Shown here: piece by piece, positions 48,801 to 59,342 of the stretch
Layout: each line of letters begins with the position of its first letter
How positions within the stretch are numbered: position 1 is the first letter of the stretch
Made by a program: the position numbers and the translations under genes
Source of the DNA: Caecitellus pseudoparvulus
Taxonomy: Eukaryota; Bigyra: Bicosoecida
Assembly (NCBI GenBank): GCA_965644315.1
Contig: CBFFRQ010000043.1
Coordinates: 372,001-436,000 of the forward strand
Length of the DNA: 64,000 bases
Direction: 5' to 3'
The notes under the pieces: model-generated
Told to the model about the DNA's origin: nothing
The model's database searches: none
Seen by the model: only the letters and a program-made list of their open reading frames with translations

Positions 48801-51800
48801 GCGCTGCTCGGAGTGTTCACAACACGCTCCATGGTTCCACAATCTGGGCACCAGACCCCCGGAAGAGGCCGTAAAACGCTTGAGTTCTTATCAGAAGGCA
48901 CTTCTTCGCACTGGCCCCACCAAAACGTGCCACTCCCACCGCAATCCCGACTGGCCACAATGATCGCTCGAGGGAGGGGTGTGCCGCTGACCGACGCAGT
49001 CGGCGTGGGAGTGGGCGAGGGCGTTGCTGTCGTTGTGCCTGTAGGGGACACCGTAGAGCTGGGAGTAGGAGTGCGCGTTGCAGTTCCAGTTGCAGAGCAT
49101 GATGGCGTGCCACTGCGTGAGGGAGTTGCAGTGTTCGAAGCAGTGGGTGAGACAGTTGGGGTGGGGGACGCAATGGGGACGCAGTCACCAGCACTTGCAG
49201 CCTCTGCCCCAGGAGTGGTGAACCCTTCAGGGCATTCGGTGCATGAAGTAGTGCCAGTCGGCTCGCCCGTCGCATAGCGTCCAGCCGGGCAAACTTCGCA
49301 AGCCTGCATGCCAGCTGAAGCCGCAAATCGGCCGGCACTACATGGGCGCTGAAGGCCCTCTGTGCACTCGTGCCCTGGGGCACAAGAAGTGTAGCTTGTC
49401 TGAGTCGATGACGAACTCCCACCAGCACCACGACTGCCAGGAGGAACAACCTGTGGCTCGACTGATCCTCCGGGGCAAAACACATCGGCACCACCACACT
49501 CATGCTCCTGCGCGGAGGTGGACCCTCCAGGGCAATAGTAACCTGTCGAGCAAGGTCCGTTACAGGTGGAAACAGAACTGCCCCCGAGTCCGAAAAAACC
49601 TGCAGTGCAGTTCAGACACTCGGTGGCACCAAGGCTGTCTGAGAATGTCCCTGCCCCGCACGTGAGCTTCACACCTCCCACACAAAAACTGCCCCGCTGG
49701 CACTGCACTTCACCTTCTCTGGCATTCACTGCAGCAGATTCTGGGATGGAATAGAAGCCTGATTGGACTGGCGTTGGGCTCATAGCACCGAGTGGACAAT
49801 ACACATCCACTCCTGTGCAATCCGTGCACTCGCTCCGGCCCTGCACATCGCTGTACCGACCCGCCGCGCACTGCAAGCGCTGCCCGCCCACACACTTGTG
49901 CCCCGCCTCACACTGCGTCTGGGACTCCCGCCTAGTCACGGCGCTGCCCAACGGCGTGCTGTAGTGGCCCGCATCCACAGACATCGCCGAGCCGCTGCCC
50001 TCTGGACAGTACTTGTCAACGCCCCCACAGTCCACCTGGTCGCCGTCTGCCGTGCCAGCTGGGCAGAAGTACCCTGCTGGGCACGCCGACGAGCAACTGG
50101 ACGTGCTGGCACCAACACCGCCCAACAAGCCCGCTGCACACTCCGTGCACTCGCTCCGGCCCTGCACATCGCTGTACCGACCCGCCGCACACTGCAAGCG
50201 CTGCCCACCCACACACTTGTGCCCCGCCTCACACTGCGTCTGGGACTCCCGCCTAGTCACGGCGTTGCCCAACGGCATGCTGTAGTGGCCCACATCCACA
50301 GGCATCGCCGAGCCGCTGCCCTCTGGACAGTACTTGTCAACGCCCCCACAGTCCACCTGGTCGCCGTCTGCCGTGCCAGCTGGGCAGAAGTACCCTGCTG
50401 GGCACGCCGACGAGCAACTGGACGTGCTGGCACCAACACCGCCCAACAAGCCCGCTGCACACTCCGTGCACTCGCTCCGGCCCTGCACATCACTGTACCG
50501 ACCCGCCGCACACTGCAAGCGCTGCCCGCCCACACACTTGTACCCCGCCTCACACTGCGTCTGGGACTCCCGCCTAGTCACGGCGTTGCCCAACGGCATG
50601 CTGTAGTGGCCCACATCCACGGACGTCGCCGAGCCGCTGCCCTCTGGACAGTACTTGTCAACGCCCCCACACTCCACCTGGTCGCCGTCTGCCGTGCCAG
50701 CTGGGCAGAAGTACCCTGCTGGACAGGCCGACGAGCAACTGGACGTGCTGGCGCCAACACCGCCCAACAAGCCCGCTGCACACTCCGTGCACTCGCTCCG
50801 GCCCTGCACATCGCTGTACCGACCCGCCGCACACTGCAAGCGCTGCCCACCCACACACTTGTGCCCCGCCTCACACTGCGTCTGGGACTCCCGCCTAGTC
50901 ACGGCGCTGCCCAACGGCGTGCTGTAGTGGCCCGCATCCACAGACATCGCCGAGCCGCTGCCCTCTGGACAGTACTTGTCAACGCCCCCACAGTCCACCT
51001 GGTCGCCGTCTGCCGTGCCAGCTGGGCAGAAGTACCCTGCTGGGCACGCCGCATAGCATGAAGGAGTTGTCGCGCCAGATTTGCCTCTTCGACCTGCCTC
51101 GCAGTCCTCGCACGTTGACTGCGTAGAAAGCGAGGAGTACTCCCCAGCAGGACACGGTGAGGCGACCCCCCCCACGCAAAATGTACCAGGCTGGCAAGCA
51201 CTCGTGCCCGTTCGCAGGTTAGCAGGGCTCTCAGTGGGTGTTGTGTACGTTCCAGGTGCCGCCACCATGGGAGAGGAGCTCTGAGGCGGGCAGTAGACAT
51301 CTACACTTCCGCAAGGACTTTCGCTGCCTGTGGCCGTGCCAGAAGGGCAATAATACCCCGCTGGGCATCCCGCTGAGCAAGAAGCTGATGTATCAGTTCC
51401 GCTTCCAATGCGTCCGGCGTTGCATGGATCGCAAGTTGCACGTCCTGTCGAGTCAGTGTATCGCCCAGCTGGGCAGCCAGCCTTCAACCCACCAGTGCAA
51501 AAGTGCCCGACTGGGCACGGGGTTTGGGTCTCACGGCGAGTGGCAGGAGCCTCTGTGGGTGTGCTGTAACTTCCAGAGAGCACATTCAGCGGAGCTGGAC
51601 TTCCTGGGGGGCAGTACTTGTCTACAGCTCCACACTCCGACTCGGACCCCTCTTGTGTGCCTTCTGGGCAGTAATACCCTGCGGGACAAGGGCCTGAGCA
51701 CTGGGCGTCCACAGCCCCAACAGTCCCGTACCTTCCACCAGCACAAGCCCCAGAGCAAGTCGAGTCAACGCTCCCTCCAGAGCCCCAACGCCCCGCGGGG

Positions 51801-52742
51801 CAGTCTGTACAGTCACCGGGCCCCTCGCAGCTTGTCAAGTCTTGGTACTTGCCTGTGAAGGAGCGTCGTGGCTCGCCTGCCAGACTGCTGCATCGCAGGG
51901 ACGCACTGAGCCTCACCTGGACCGCACGATTCGCACACATCTCCAGCCTTGTAGGATCCGGCAGCACAGCAGGAGGCTGTGCGGTGCAAAAAAGGGTGCA
52001 AATGCGGTTCATGCGTCTTCGGCACGAAGCTCCGAAAACTCACGGTCAGCTTCGCAAATGTAACGCATCGGAGTTGAACAATCCGCGTCGGCCATCCTCT
52101 TGTTACCGAAATATTCATCCATGTGAGCACAGTTTTCATTTCCGCCTTGGTTGTTTGGCTCACCCGATCGCCACAACTGACTCGCACTCAACACGTTTGT
52201 GGAGCCGTCTGACCAGACGAAGGTCCCTTCACTCGCAATGTCGTTAAAACCAACCCAATACTTCTTGCAAGCAAAATTAAAACCAAAACATGGCTGGTCC
52301 TTCGCGTAGTTCAGTTCACCTTCCGAGTTCAAAGAGGCCAAGTCAGCACTCAGATGCGCCACTGCCTGGCAGGCTGTGCCTGCACTGGACCAACTCATTT
52401 GGTTTGAATACACCCTGCAAGGATACATCGTTCGGGTGCGAAGGGGCGGTGCTGAAGCCGTTGGGAGCGGGAAACGCACCTGTAGCATCTCTGACCCTGC
52501 GCGCCTCCATCAACATCGTCCCAGTCGTGATGGCAAACAAAGCTTGGGTGCACGGGATGAACAAGCAGGAGCAAAAGGAGTATGAAAGCAGTTTGATACA
52601 AGCGGGCTCCTCTTCGCCCGCTTCGAAGCGGGGTGCTGCCGGCAAGCTGCCAGCGTCGAGTCAGGCTGCGCCAGCTGATCGGGACGATGTGCCCAATGTT
52701 GCGGAGGCTGGCGCCGCCCGGCAACTCTGCAGCTTGGTCCAT
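45866..52742 (-). CDS. C-type lectin / ephrin-receptor-like Cys-rich multi-pass membrane protein
   Basis: Minus-strand exons 52742-52480, 52414-52044, 51976-51917 and 51852-45866 (introns 65, 67 and 64 bp) give 2,226 residues. A hydrophobic segment (LYQTAFILLLLLLVHPVHP) precedes a C-type lectin domain: RCYRVYSNQMSWSSAGTAC, KKYWVGFNDIASEGTFVW, then SGEPNNQGGNENC with an EPN mannose-type motif, and MRYICEAD. The usual second WND calcium motif is not obvious. The 60-nt third exon begins a GCC2/ephrin-receptor-like Cys array (CPAGYYCPxG units), including a tandem of 107-residue repeats. A Ser/Thr/Pro mucin-like linker and a Cys-rich juxtamembrane (CAACQRGFVPLD) lead to about nine TM segments and a basic tail. 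It is probably a carbohydrate-binding surface receptor. The start is the first ATG in frame; aaaaattccgc lies 39-49 bp before it. Confidence 0.8.
49821..51050. repeat. 321-bp coding tandem repeat, about 3.8 copies
   Basis: Units begin at 49821, 50142, 50463 and 50784, each opening with tccgtgcactcgctccgg; the period is exactly 321 bp (107 codons), and the fourth unit breaks off near 51050. Copies differ at only a handful of bases by eye. They encode a Cys-rich module with CPAGYFCPAGTADGDQ and CEAGHKCVGGQRLQ inside the lectin-family surface protein. Units 1 and 4 share variants (VDAGHYSTPLGSAV) that units 2 and 3 lack (VDVGHYSMPLGNAV), so homogenisation has been patchy. Confidence 0.95.
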
Positions 52743-53547
52743 CTGCAACGCGTACTTTGCGCTTCTGCTGCTTATAGTGCAAAAATTCCGCCTGCATGTC
52801 AAGGTTTGAGCGAGACAGCGTCCTTTTGTGTGTGCGTCATCCTGGTGCAGTGCACATGCTTGGTGCTCCAGGGTACAAGGCGCTCCAAACGTGAGGCAGA
52901 GCGATGTGCATCACCCCGTGGGAGTGATCCCGCGCTATCGCATTCTAAAGACCGGGTAGGACGACAGCTACACTCTCATAGCCAGGCTACGCACCGCTGG
53001 GTGGGCACGAAGTGCTCAGATCTGATCGCGCTCGGAGCTGCCGACGCTGTTGACGTGACGTGCTGCTGGGGCCCCGAGCCGAGAGGAGGAGAGCTTGGGG
53101 CATGTGAAATGGCCCTGGGGCCTAGGATACTGGGCCTCAGCCCGGTGTTCTTCGCTTGCGGCAAGCAGTGGTCAAACTGCAGGTGGTCGGGGTGTTGCGA
53201 TGGAAACCCGACCCACGGCACCTGATTTGCTGCCAGCTGAAGCAACTGCAGGTTAACAGCATCAGCAATTTCACTTTCCATTCCCTTTGATGGATTTCTT
53301 AAGGATTGTTGTTTTGTACCGTCAGGCGCTTGCCGGTGTGCAGGGTGGAACTGGTCTCGCATGCGCTGAGAAAAATGCACCCACATCGATGGCTTCGCTG
53401 CCTCTCTCGACGGCGGCCATGGAGCCGCAAACGACTCTCTCGTCCCAAGGACACCCACATAGATACCAAATTCCATTTCTTGTTGCCCACTGTCCTTCCC
53501 CACTCCCTGCACTTCCTCTCCGCAAGACGACAAGCAAGGCTATCGGC
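52743..53547. promoter_or_regulatory. Long divergent intergenic region
   Basis: At 805 bp this is the largest gap in the window, between the lectin-family gene (-) and YKT6 copy B (+). Open frames here carry no recognisable motifs and overlap on both strands, so I support no gene. It includes aaaaattccgc at 52781-52791, near the minus-strand start. Confidence 0.35.
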
Positions 53548-54414
53548 ATGGCTGCTGGAGGCGGTGGTGGCTCCGTGCCGCGCGATCCAACGGAAGCCGT
53601 GTTGCATGGTGTTGCAATTGTGAAGGCCAGTGGAAGTGGGGAGCCGTTGGTGCTGAACATTGCCCACAACACGAGCCAGTTCAGCTTCTTCGCCTTTGGG
53701 GCATCGAGCACGTGAGGAGCACCCCACAGCAACGTAGGCGACGTACACTCACCACTGCACGCGCCTCCACGCGCTACCAGGCTGAAAGAGATCAACACAT
53801 TCTGTGCAAGGAGCATTCCCTCTCGGGTTGGAGTGGGAAGGAAGGTCGTGGAGCACGAAGGTGAAGAAGGGGCAGCGCGCAGAAGTGTGTGGTCGGGAAA
53901 CGGGAGCGAAACGCCACTCTTGCCTTCGCAGGCCAATTCGTCTGCACCTTGGGCGAGCAGCCAGGGCTCTTTGCTGTGGCTATCACAAATGCTGATTATC
54001 CACCCCGAGTTGCCCTGGCGATGTGCCGCGAGGTGCTGGACGCGTTCAAGGCAGAGGCTGGGTGAGCAACGTGCCAGCGGCCTGGTGCAGGTGTCAAGCA
54101 TTGCAGCAAAACTCTACCCCACCATGCACAGGGTGACATGGGCATCAGCGGTGAAAGACGGCGAATTCGATTCATTCAAGGGGTGCTCTGAGGCCTTGAC
54201 GGAGTGGGCGGACCCCACCAAGAAGGACAAGCTGACATCTGTGCACGTGAAGACTGAGCAGGTGAAGGAGGAGCTTGTGAAGACGCTAGAGAGCGTGCTG
54301 CGGAGGGGTGAGAAGATCGAGGAGCTGGTACAAGCCTCCACAGATTTGAGTGAATCGTCCAAGGCGTTCTACAAGAAGTCCAGGTCCTTGAACCGCTGCT
54401 GCACCATCATGTAG
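53548..54414 (+). CDS. YKT6-type longin R-SNARE, copy B
   Basis: Exons 53548-53711, 53781-53860, 53932-54061 and 54132-54414 (introns 69, 71 and 70 bp) give 218 residues. The longin domain reads VAIVKASGSGEPLVLN, FSFFAFGASSTLKEINTFC, GRKVVEHEGQFVC and NADYPPRVALAMCREVLDAF. The SNARE motif runs from VKTEQVKEELVKTLE to DLSESSKAFYKKS, with Arg at the zero layer (LRRGEKIEEL). It ends NRCCTIM, the YKT6-type double Cys with a CaaX box. It should act in vesicle fusion like copy A but differs from it throughout, so the duplication is old or the copies have split roles. The last 8 nt overlap the end of neurochondrin on the other strand. Confidence 0.85.
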
Positions 54415-56710
54415 GTGGCAGTGCAAGCACCGCTTCAGCTGCCGCGTGCACTGATTCAGCGAGGTCAGTGATGCCCTCAAGCTGTGCCTGGCTCCACGGC
54501 ACCGCCTCATGCAGGGCCCTGGCCCATGCTGGAGCGGCTGCATCCCCGCGAATCCACCGCAGCAGTGTCTCTGTGTCCTGCAAGGCGCGCCGGACTCTGT
54601 CGCAGGCGGGCAGGGGCAGCGCTGGTCGCCCGCCCTCGCCCTCCTCGTCTGGCGGAAGGCCCTGCAGGGCCAGCCCGGCAGCCCGGATGCTTTCCCCCAA
54701 CGCTGCCATGTTGGCTAAGGTGTCCGGTTGCAAGGCAGGGGAGAGGGCCGTCAGCAGGGCGGCCGTGTCGCTCCCTGTGGCCCGGCAATGCATGCTCTGC
54801 AGCGGGAAGCCCCGCGCCCACTCGCGGAGGGAAGCGGCACACGGAGTGGCTGCCCCTGCGCGGGCCAGGGCAAAGAGCAAGTCTGGCTGGTCGGCCGTGA
54901 CCAAGACCCACGCATGCACACCTGGGGGTGCAAAAGGGGGTGCGTCTCCGCCAGTCGCTGTGTGCAGTGAGGCCTGCAATTCAGCGAGCAGGGCGCCAGG
55001 GGGCTCCGCTCCGCTCAGCAAGGTTGCAGCGTCGAGGCTGAGGGCTTCCTTGGCCTCATCTGCGACATGCACGAGGGCTGACGCACACTCTAGCAGGTGC
55101 CCTGACACGCCAGCACAGTCTGCAGCGGCGTACTCTACCGCACACGCGTGCACTGCCAGGGCGGTGGGTGCTGAGCAGGCAATGCAAAGCTGCGCATGGG
55201 TCACTTGAAACGCCGCCGCGTCGGGCGCCTGACGCACAGCCTCCGCCAGGGCATGGAAGCGGGAGAGGAACTGCAGTAGGAGGCCCATGGTGTCAGCCAT
55301 GCTGCGTTGGACGGCCAGCAGCGTCTCGAAGCCTGGCTTGCTGTCGTGGCCGTCCAGTGCCTGCGTGACTGCGTCAAGAGCACCCAGGAGAGGCGGGAGC
55401 TGGTGATGGCACCTGCACAGTACGCTCTGCACCAGACTCCAACGCTGCTCCTCGCTCCTGCTCGCCGGCGCTGTGGTGTCAGCAGCTTCCGCCGTGCGCT
55501 GCGGAGGCTGTAACCGCTTGGGCACAGGGGCGCCCGCCTGCAAACCGAACGCGGCCGCAGCGCCCCCAGCAGGCGCCGTAGGTGTGCTTGCAGCTGAAGG
55601 GCGTTGCGCTGGCACAACAGGCACCGCAGCTGGAGGGCCGTCGTCATCATCGCTGCTGTCACAGTCCTGCTGCGATGCGGCAGACAGGGACGGACCCGCC
55701 GGCGTCCATGGCGCCAGAAACGCTTCCTCTGCATCATCCAGCAGCATCTTGAGCTCCACTGCCACCAGTTTCAGTACGAGGAGCACCTGCTGCCACTGCC
55801 CATGCGCGCCAGGGTCACTGGGGGAGCCGAGCAGCGCAGCAGCGCCGTACAGTTGTGCCAGGCTTGCTGCCGCCAGCACGGCATGCTGACGCATGGAATC
55901 GCTGACCTTCGATGCCAGAAGGTTGCACACAGTGTGGGTCAGTGTCGTGTCTGGTCTATTGGAGGCCTGTCTTTCACCCTGCAGCACTTGAGTTGAGCGA
56001 GCCAGTGTGTGTGCGAGGCAAGCCACGGCAGCTTCCGCACGCGCCGGGTTTGCCTGTGTCATGGCAGCGCACCACGCGGCAACAACGGCAGAATCTTGAC
56101 ACAGCGCAGCAATGAAGCTGTGCGCCACATCTGCTTGTCGCAGTGCAATAGCTGCGGCCCGTTTGACGGCAGCAAAGCAGCCAGCAACAAATTCCGCACT
56201 GGCACTTGCCTGGTCCTCCCACAGCGCCTCTGCTCGGCAGCTTGCCAATGCCAGCGAAGAGAGGGCCTTCCCCCATCTCATTCCCTGCCAGCTGCCTCCC
56301 TCGCGAAGTAAGGGTGTCAAGCACTGCAACGCACCAGCTGCCTGGTGCGGCAAGTCTGTCGTTCGCAGCATCCGGAAGAGCACTGGGAGGCAGGGACGCA
56401 GCGCCACAGCCCCATGCGCGTCAACCGCAAAAGTGGGCAGCATTTCCAGGCCGAGGTTCACCATGGCCGTGCGGTCGCCGACCTCGCCGGCCTTGGGCGG
56501 CCGCAGCAAGCTCATGAGGAAGCCTGGCCCAACAGTGCGCAAGATCGCCTGTCGCGCCGCGGCTGACCAGGCATCTGCAGGGTCCGGCGACAGGGGCAGG
56601 TACTTGGCCACCATCATGAGTCCGATGAACTTCTCCTGGCTGTCCTCGGAGGCCACCGTGCGCAGCACCGTGTCCAGGACCTTCTCCCGGTCAGGGAAAC
56701 GCGGATCCAT
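54407..56710 (-). CDS. NCDN: Neurochondrin family protein
   Basis: The 767-residue protein is predicted to be all-helical. The N-terminus (KVLDTVLRTVASEDSQEKFI, then GLMMVAKYLPL) matches the neurochondrin opening, in which a leucine-rich helix and SxxKFxxLLxxxK are followed by a region about FLxxLL and a series of armadillo-like helices. ATG 56710 is chosen over the longer open frame because it is the first ATG and has gcggagttgc (the recurrent motif in reverse) 5-14 bp before it. Neurochondrin is a cytosolic protein tied to signalling in animals and conserved in many protists; its biochemical role is poorly defined. A Pro/Ala/Ser-rich disordered loop lies mid-protein (PPAAVPVVPAQRPSAAST). 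The coding end overlaps YKT6 copy B by 8 nt. Confidence 0.7.
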   Translation of the reverse strand: MDPRFPDREKVLDTVLRTVASEDSQEKFIGLMMVAKYLPLSPDPADAWSAAARQAILRTVGPGFLMSLLRPPKAGEVGDRTAMVNLGLEMLPTFAVDAHGAVALRPCLPVLFRMLRTTDLPHQAAGALQCLTPLLREGGSWQGMRWGKALSSLALASCRAEALWEDQASASAEFVAGCFAAVKRAAAIALRQADVAHSFIAALCQDSAVVAAWCAAMTQANPARAEAAVACLAHTLARSTQVLQGERQASNRPDTTLTHTVCNLLASKVSDSMRQHAVLAAASLAQLYGAAALLGSPSDPGAHGQWQQVLLVLKLVAVELKMLLDDAEEAFLAPWTPAGPSLSAASQQDCDSSDDDDGPPAAVPVVPAQRPSAASTPTAPAGGAAAAFGLQAGAPVPKRLQPPQRTAEAADTTAPASRSEEQRWSLVQSVLCRCHHQLPPLLGALDAVTQALDGHDSKPGFETLLAVQRSMADTMGLLLQFLSRFHALAEAVRQAPDAAAFQVTHAQLCIACSAPTALAVHACAVEYAAADCAGVSGHLLECASALVHVADEAKEALSLDAATLLSGAEPPGALLAELQASLHTATGGDAPPFAPPGVHAWVLVTADQPDLLFALARAGAATPCAASLREWARGFPLQSMHCRATGSDTAALLTALSPALQPDTLANMAALGESIRAAGLALQGLPPDEEGEGGRPALPLPACDRVRRALQDTETLLRWIRGDAAAPAWARALHEAVPWSQAQLEGITDLAESVHAAAEAVLALPPT

Positions 56711-57005
56711 AGCGGCGGAGTTGCGCCTGTAGCTCACGTGGGAGGGACCCTCTGCACGCCGCAGCACAGATCAACATATGTCCAGCGCAGCTTATGGTGT
56801 GAGTCGCCCAAGGTGCGGCGTCGCGCTGCCATTGTTCGCTGGCAGGTACGATTTGAGCACTCGCGGCAAGTGACCCAGATCGACGACGCTGCACCTCCCC
56901 AGGAGGGGCAATTCTGAAACGATACTAACAACCTTACGTGACCACGCTCGTGGGCTGTGTCTTTTTGGGTCATTCTCACACAGCCTGAGCCGAACTTCGG
57001 ACGGC

Positions 57006-58596
57006 ATGGCCAGCTCTAAGGCAGAGGGCGGCGTGCTGGGCAAGTTGGCTGGAGTCGTCGCCGATATCCGCAAGCTTCCAGCTGACCTGCTGCTGATTTA
57101 TGCCAATGTGTCTCTTTATGCGCTCTGCTACCAAATGCAGGCGCCTGTGCAGCCAGAGCTGGTCAAGTCGCTCGGTGAGTGGAATCGATTTCCGCAGCGA
57201 ATCCCGCAGAGACGTTGCGGAAGGCACTGACCCCCAGGCAAAGCAGGCTGGGGTACTGGCCGTGGCAGACTGGCTTGACCGTCACCTGTGTGCCTGAGGC
57301 TTCCAGTGCCCTTTGTAGCCTGAGCCGTCGAAGTGCCCCTGCACACCTGCCACGCCTGCAATGACCCAGGCGCTGACAAGGACATGTTCAGCAACTTGAA
57401 GAGCTACTTCTCTTTCCTGCAACTGATCGGCTCCCTGATCTCTGGACCTCTCATTGACACGTGCGGGTGCCAATGCGGATGGTGCATTCCGCCACCGCCG
57501 CACACACCATTCTACCCGCTCCTCACACAGGTACGGCGCCAAGCGGGTGTTTTTGTTGAACTTCGTCGCCTGCGTGCTGTGCTACGGCATCACTGCCATG
57601 TCCACCAGTATGACCGGCCTGTACATCTCCTTCCTGCCCACGCTGTTCCAGCACGGCGTTCTCGCAGCCCGTGCCTATATCTCCTGTACCAGCCCAGACA
57701 AGGACATTGCCCGACGCACCGGGTACGTCGGGCTCGCATATGGCCTGGGCTTCGTCGTGGGCCCGTCCCTTGGCGGCGCCTTGACTTCCTGGGACCTCCG
57801 CGCCGCCGCCTGGATCGCAACGGCGGGTTCACTGCTGTCCGTGGTGCTGGTGGCGTGGCTCCTGCCCGGCGGGACCGAGCCCAAGGCTGGGGCTGAACGC
57901 GCTCAGGCTGCCGAGGACTCCGACGGCAAGGAGAGTGGGCTGTTGGCCAAGGCGGTGGAAGCGGGGCGCGTGCTGGCCTCCAACCCCACTGTGCAGTTCG
58001 TCCTGGCACTGAAGCTGCTCTTCGGCTGCGCCATGGCACTGCTGTACAGCGCCTTCTCGCTGTACCTCACTGACACTTTCGACCTGTCCCCTGCCCAGTA
58101 CGGCGGCATCATGTCCTTCGCAGGCGTGGTGGGCATGGTCAGCCAGGCTGTCCTGGTGAAGGAGGCTCAGGCCAACCTAGACGGTTTCCAGGTTACCGCG
58201 GGATGTGGGCTGTTGCTGGGGGTGGGGTTGCTGGGCTTCGCCTTCTCTGGCACCTGGATGCACGTGTGTCTAGTTATGGTGCCCATCACCGTGGCCAGCA
58301 CCGTTTTGTCCAACATCAGCTCCGCCCAGCTCGTGTCAGCGGTGGAGGAGGGCCGGGGCGCTATTGTGGCCGTGGACATGGGGCTTGGCTCCGCCGTCCG
58401 CATTGTGTCGCCGAAGGCTGCCAAGTGGCTGGTTGCCACGGCGGGCTTCCCTGCCGTCGGCATGGTGGCCGCAGGGCTGACTGGTGGCATGGTCGCGCTG
58501 GCGTTCTCAGGCGCGAGCAGGCTGGCTGCTCTGTTGTCCAGCACGCCAGCCGTCGCGGACGCGCCCCCCAGCAAGGGGAAGGCCAAGGCTGAGTAG
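57006..58596 (+). CDS. Major facilitator superfamily transporter (TetA/MFSD9-10-like)
   Basis: Exons 57006-57174, 57370-57460 and 57531-58596 (introns 195 and 70 bp) give 441 residues. The joins restore VKSLGADKDMFSNLKSYFSF and SGPLIDTYGAKRVFLLNF, which is the MFS motif A region (GxLxDxxGxKR-like) after TM2. Further TM helices include VACVLCYGITAMSTSMTGLY, GYVGLAYGLGFVVGPSLGG (motif C-like), AAAWIATAGSLLSVVLVAWL and a second half with FGCAMALLYSAFSLYLT. About 12 TM segments are expected. The TetA-like pattern resembles MFSD9/MFSD10 proteins, which export organic anions or drugs; the substrate is unknown. The first intron carries tcgatttccgca at 57185-57196. The start is divergent from neurochondrin (295 bp). 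Confidence 0.75.
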
Positions 58597-58780
58597 GGTG
58601 CGGGGCTCGGCAGTGTACTGGGGCAGTCAAATTCACGTGATGCACTTGCCCTGGCCACTTCCCCAGGCGAGGATTCCCACCCGATCCCGCAGCAGTGCAG
58701 CTTGAGCACCAGCAAGCATCGGCGAGGCAGCCAAGTCCGCTCCTGACACCCTGGGCAAGGCACGGAGCAGCACACACGGC

Positions 58781-59320
58781 ATGGCGAACAGTGGAGTGGA
58801 TGAGATTCAACGCCTGCGGGCAGCAGAGGCAGATGCCTTGCAGCAGGTGTCAGAGGCGCGGAAGTGTGAGACTCGGGCAGGGACTGCATGACACGCCCAG
58901 CGCCAGCACACCTTCTTGCCCACCCCCACGCCTACACCAGACCGGAAAGATCGCATGAGACAGGCGGTTGCAGATGCAGATGCGTCCATTGCTGCGTATG
59001 AAGCCGAGAAGCGTGCTGCCCTGAACGCGCGGCACCCAGAGGTGCGTGGCAAGCCTCGCGTTTCCTCCGCGTTTCGCACAGCTGCACGCTTGCGCAAGTA
59101 CAGGGCACTGTCGACAGCGCCGAGGTGCAAAGCGCGTGGGTGAAGACCCAGGGCGAGATCGAAGTGCTCAAGTGAGGCCTAGCCCCGCGCGCCCTCACCA
59201 GCCAGTGCGCCATTGAGCGCCTCGCCTGCGGTGCTCCACAGGTCCGAGTTTGCGAGCAACAAGGAGGCCGGACTGGACATCCTCTTGGCCGCTGTCACCA
59301 CCGTGCGGCGCCCTGCTTGA
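58781..59320 (+). CDS. V-type ATPase subunit G
   Basis: This small four-exon gene has exons 58781-58865, 58941-59041, 59104-59171 and 59242-59320, with introns of 75, 62 and 70 bp; all joins keep frame and the product is 110 residues (family 110-120). The N-terminus MANSGVDEIQRLRAAEADAL leads into QQVSEARKYRKDRMRQAVAD, the hallmark of subunit G (EARKxRxxRLKQAK), followed by a charged coiled coil (IAAYEAEKRAALNARHPE). The last exon, SEFASNKEAGLDILLAAV, matches the C-terminal helix that precedes the family's terminal residues. Subunit G forms the peripheral stalk with subunit E in the proton pump of vacuoles and endosomes. The stop is 22 bp from the stop of convergent WRAP53. Confidence 0.8.
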
Positions 59321-59342
59321 TGAAATTCACCTGCTGCTACAT

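Noticed and set aside
49763-51061. 432-codon open frame on the plus strand across the tandem repeats
   Set aside because: It is the antisense of the Cys-rich repeats, open because the repeated unit has a stop-free complementary frame; the minus-strand frame carries the Cys pattern and joins real domains.
51853-52012. Start of the lectin-family protein at the ATG at 52012
   Set aside because: It lacks a signal peptide and cuts off the Cys array; splicing upstream exons restores a continuous C-type lectin and Cys-rich domain in frame.
52976-53533. 185-codon minus-strand frame in the 805-bp gap
   Set aside because: No motif, no favourable codon pattern, and it overlaps another meaningless frame on the opposite strand.
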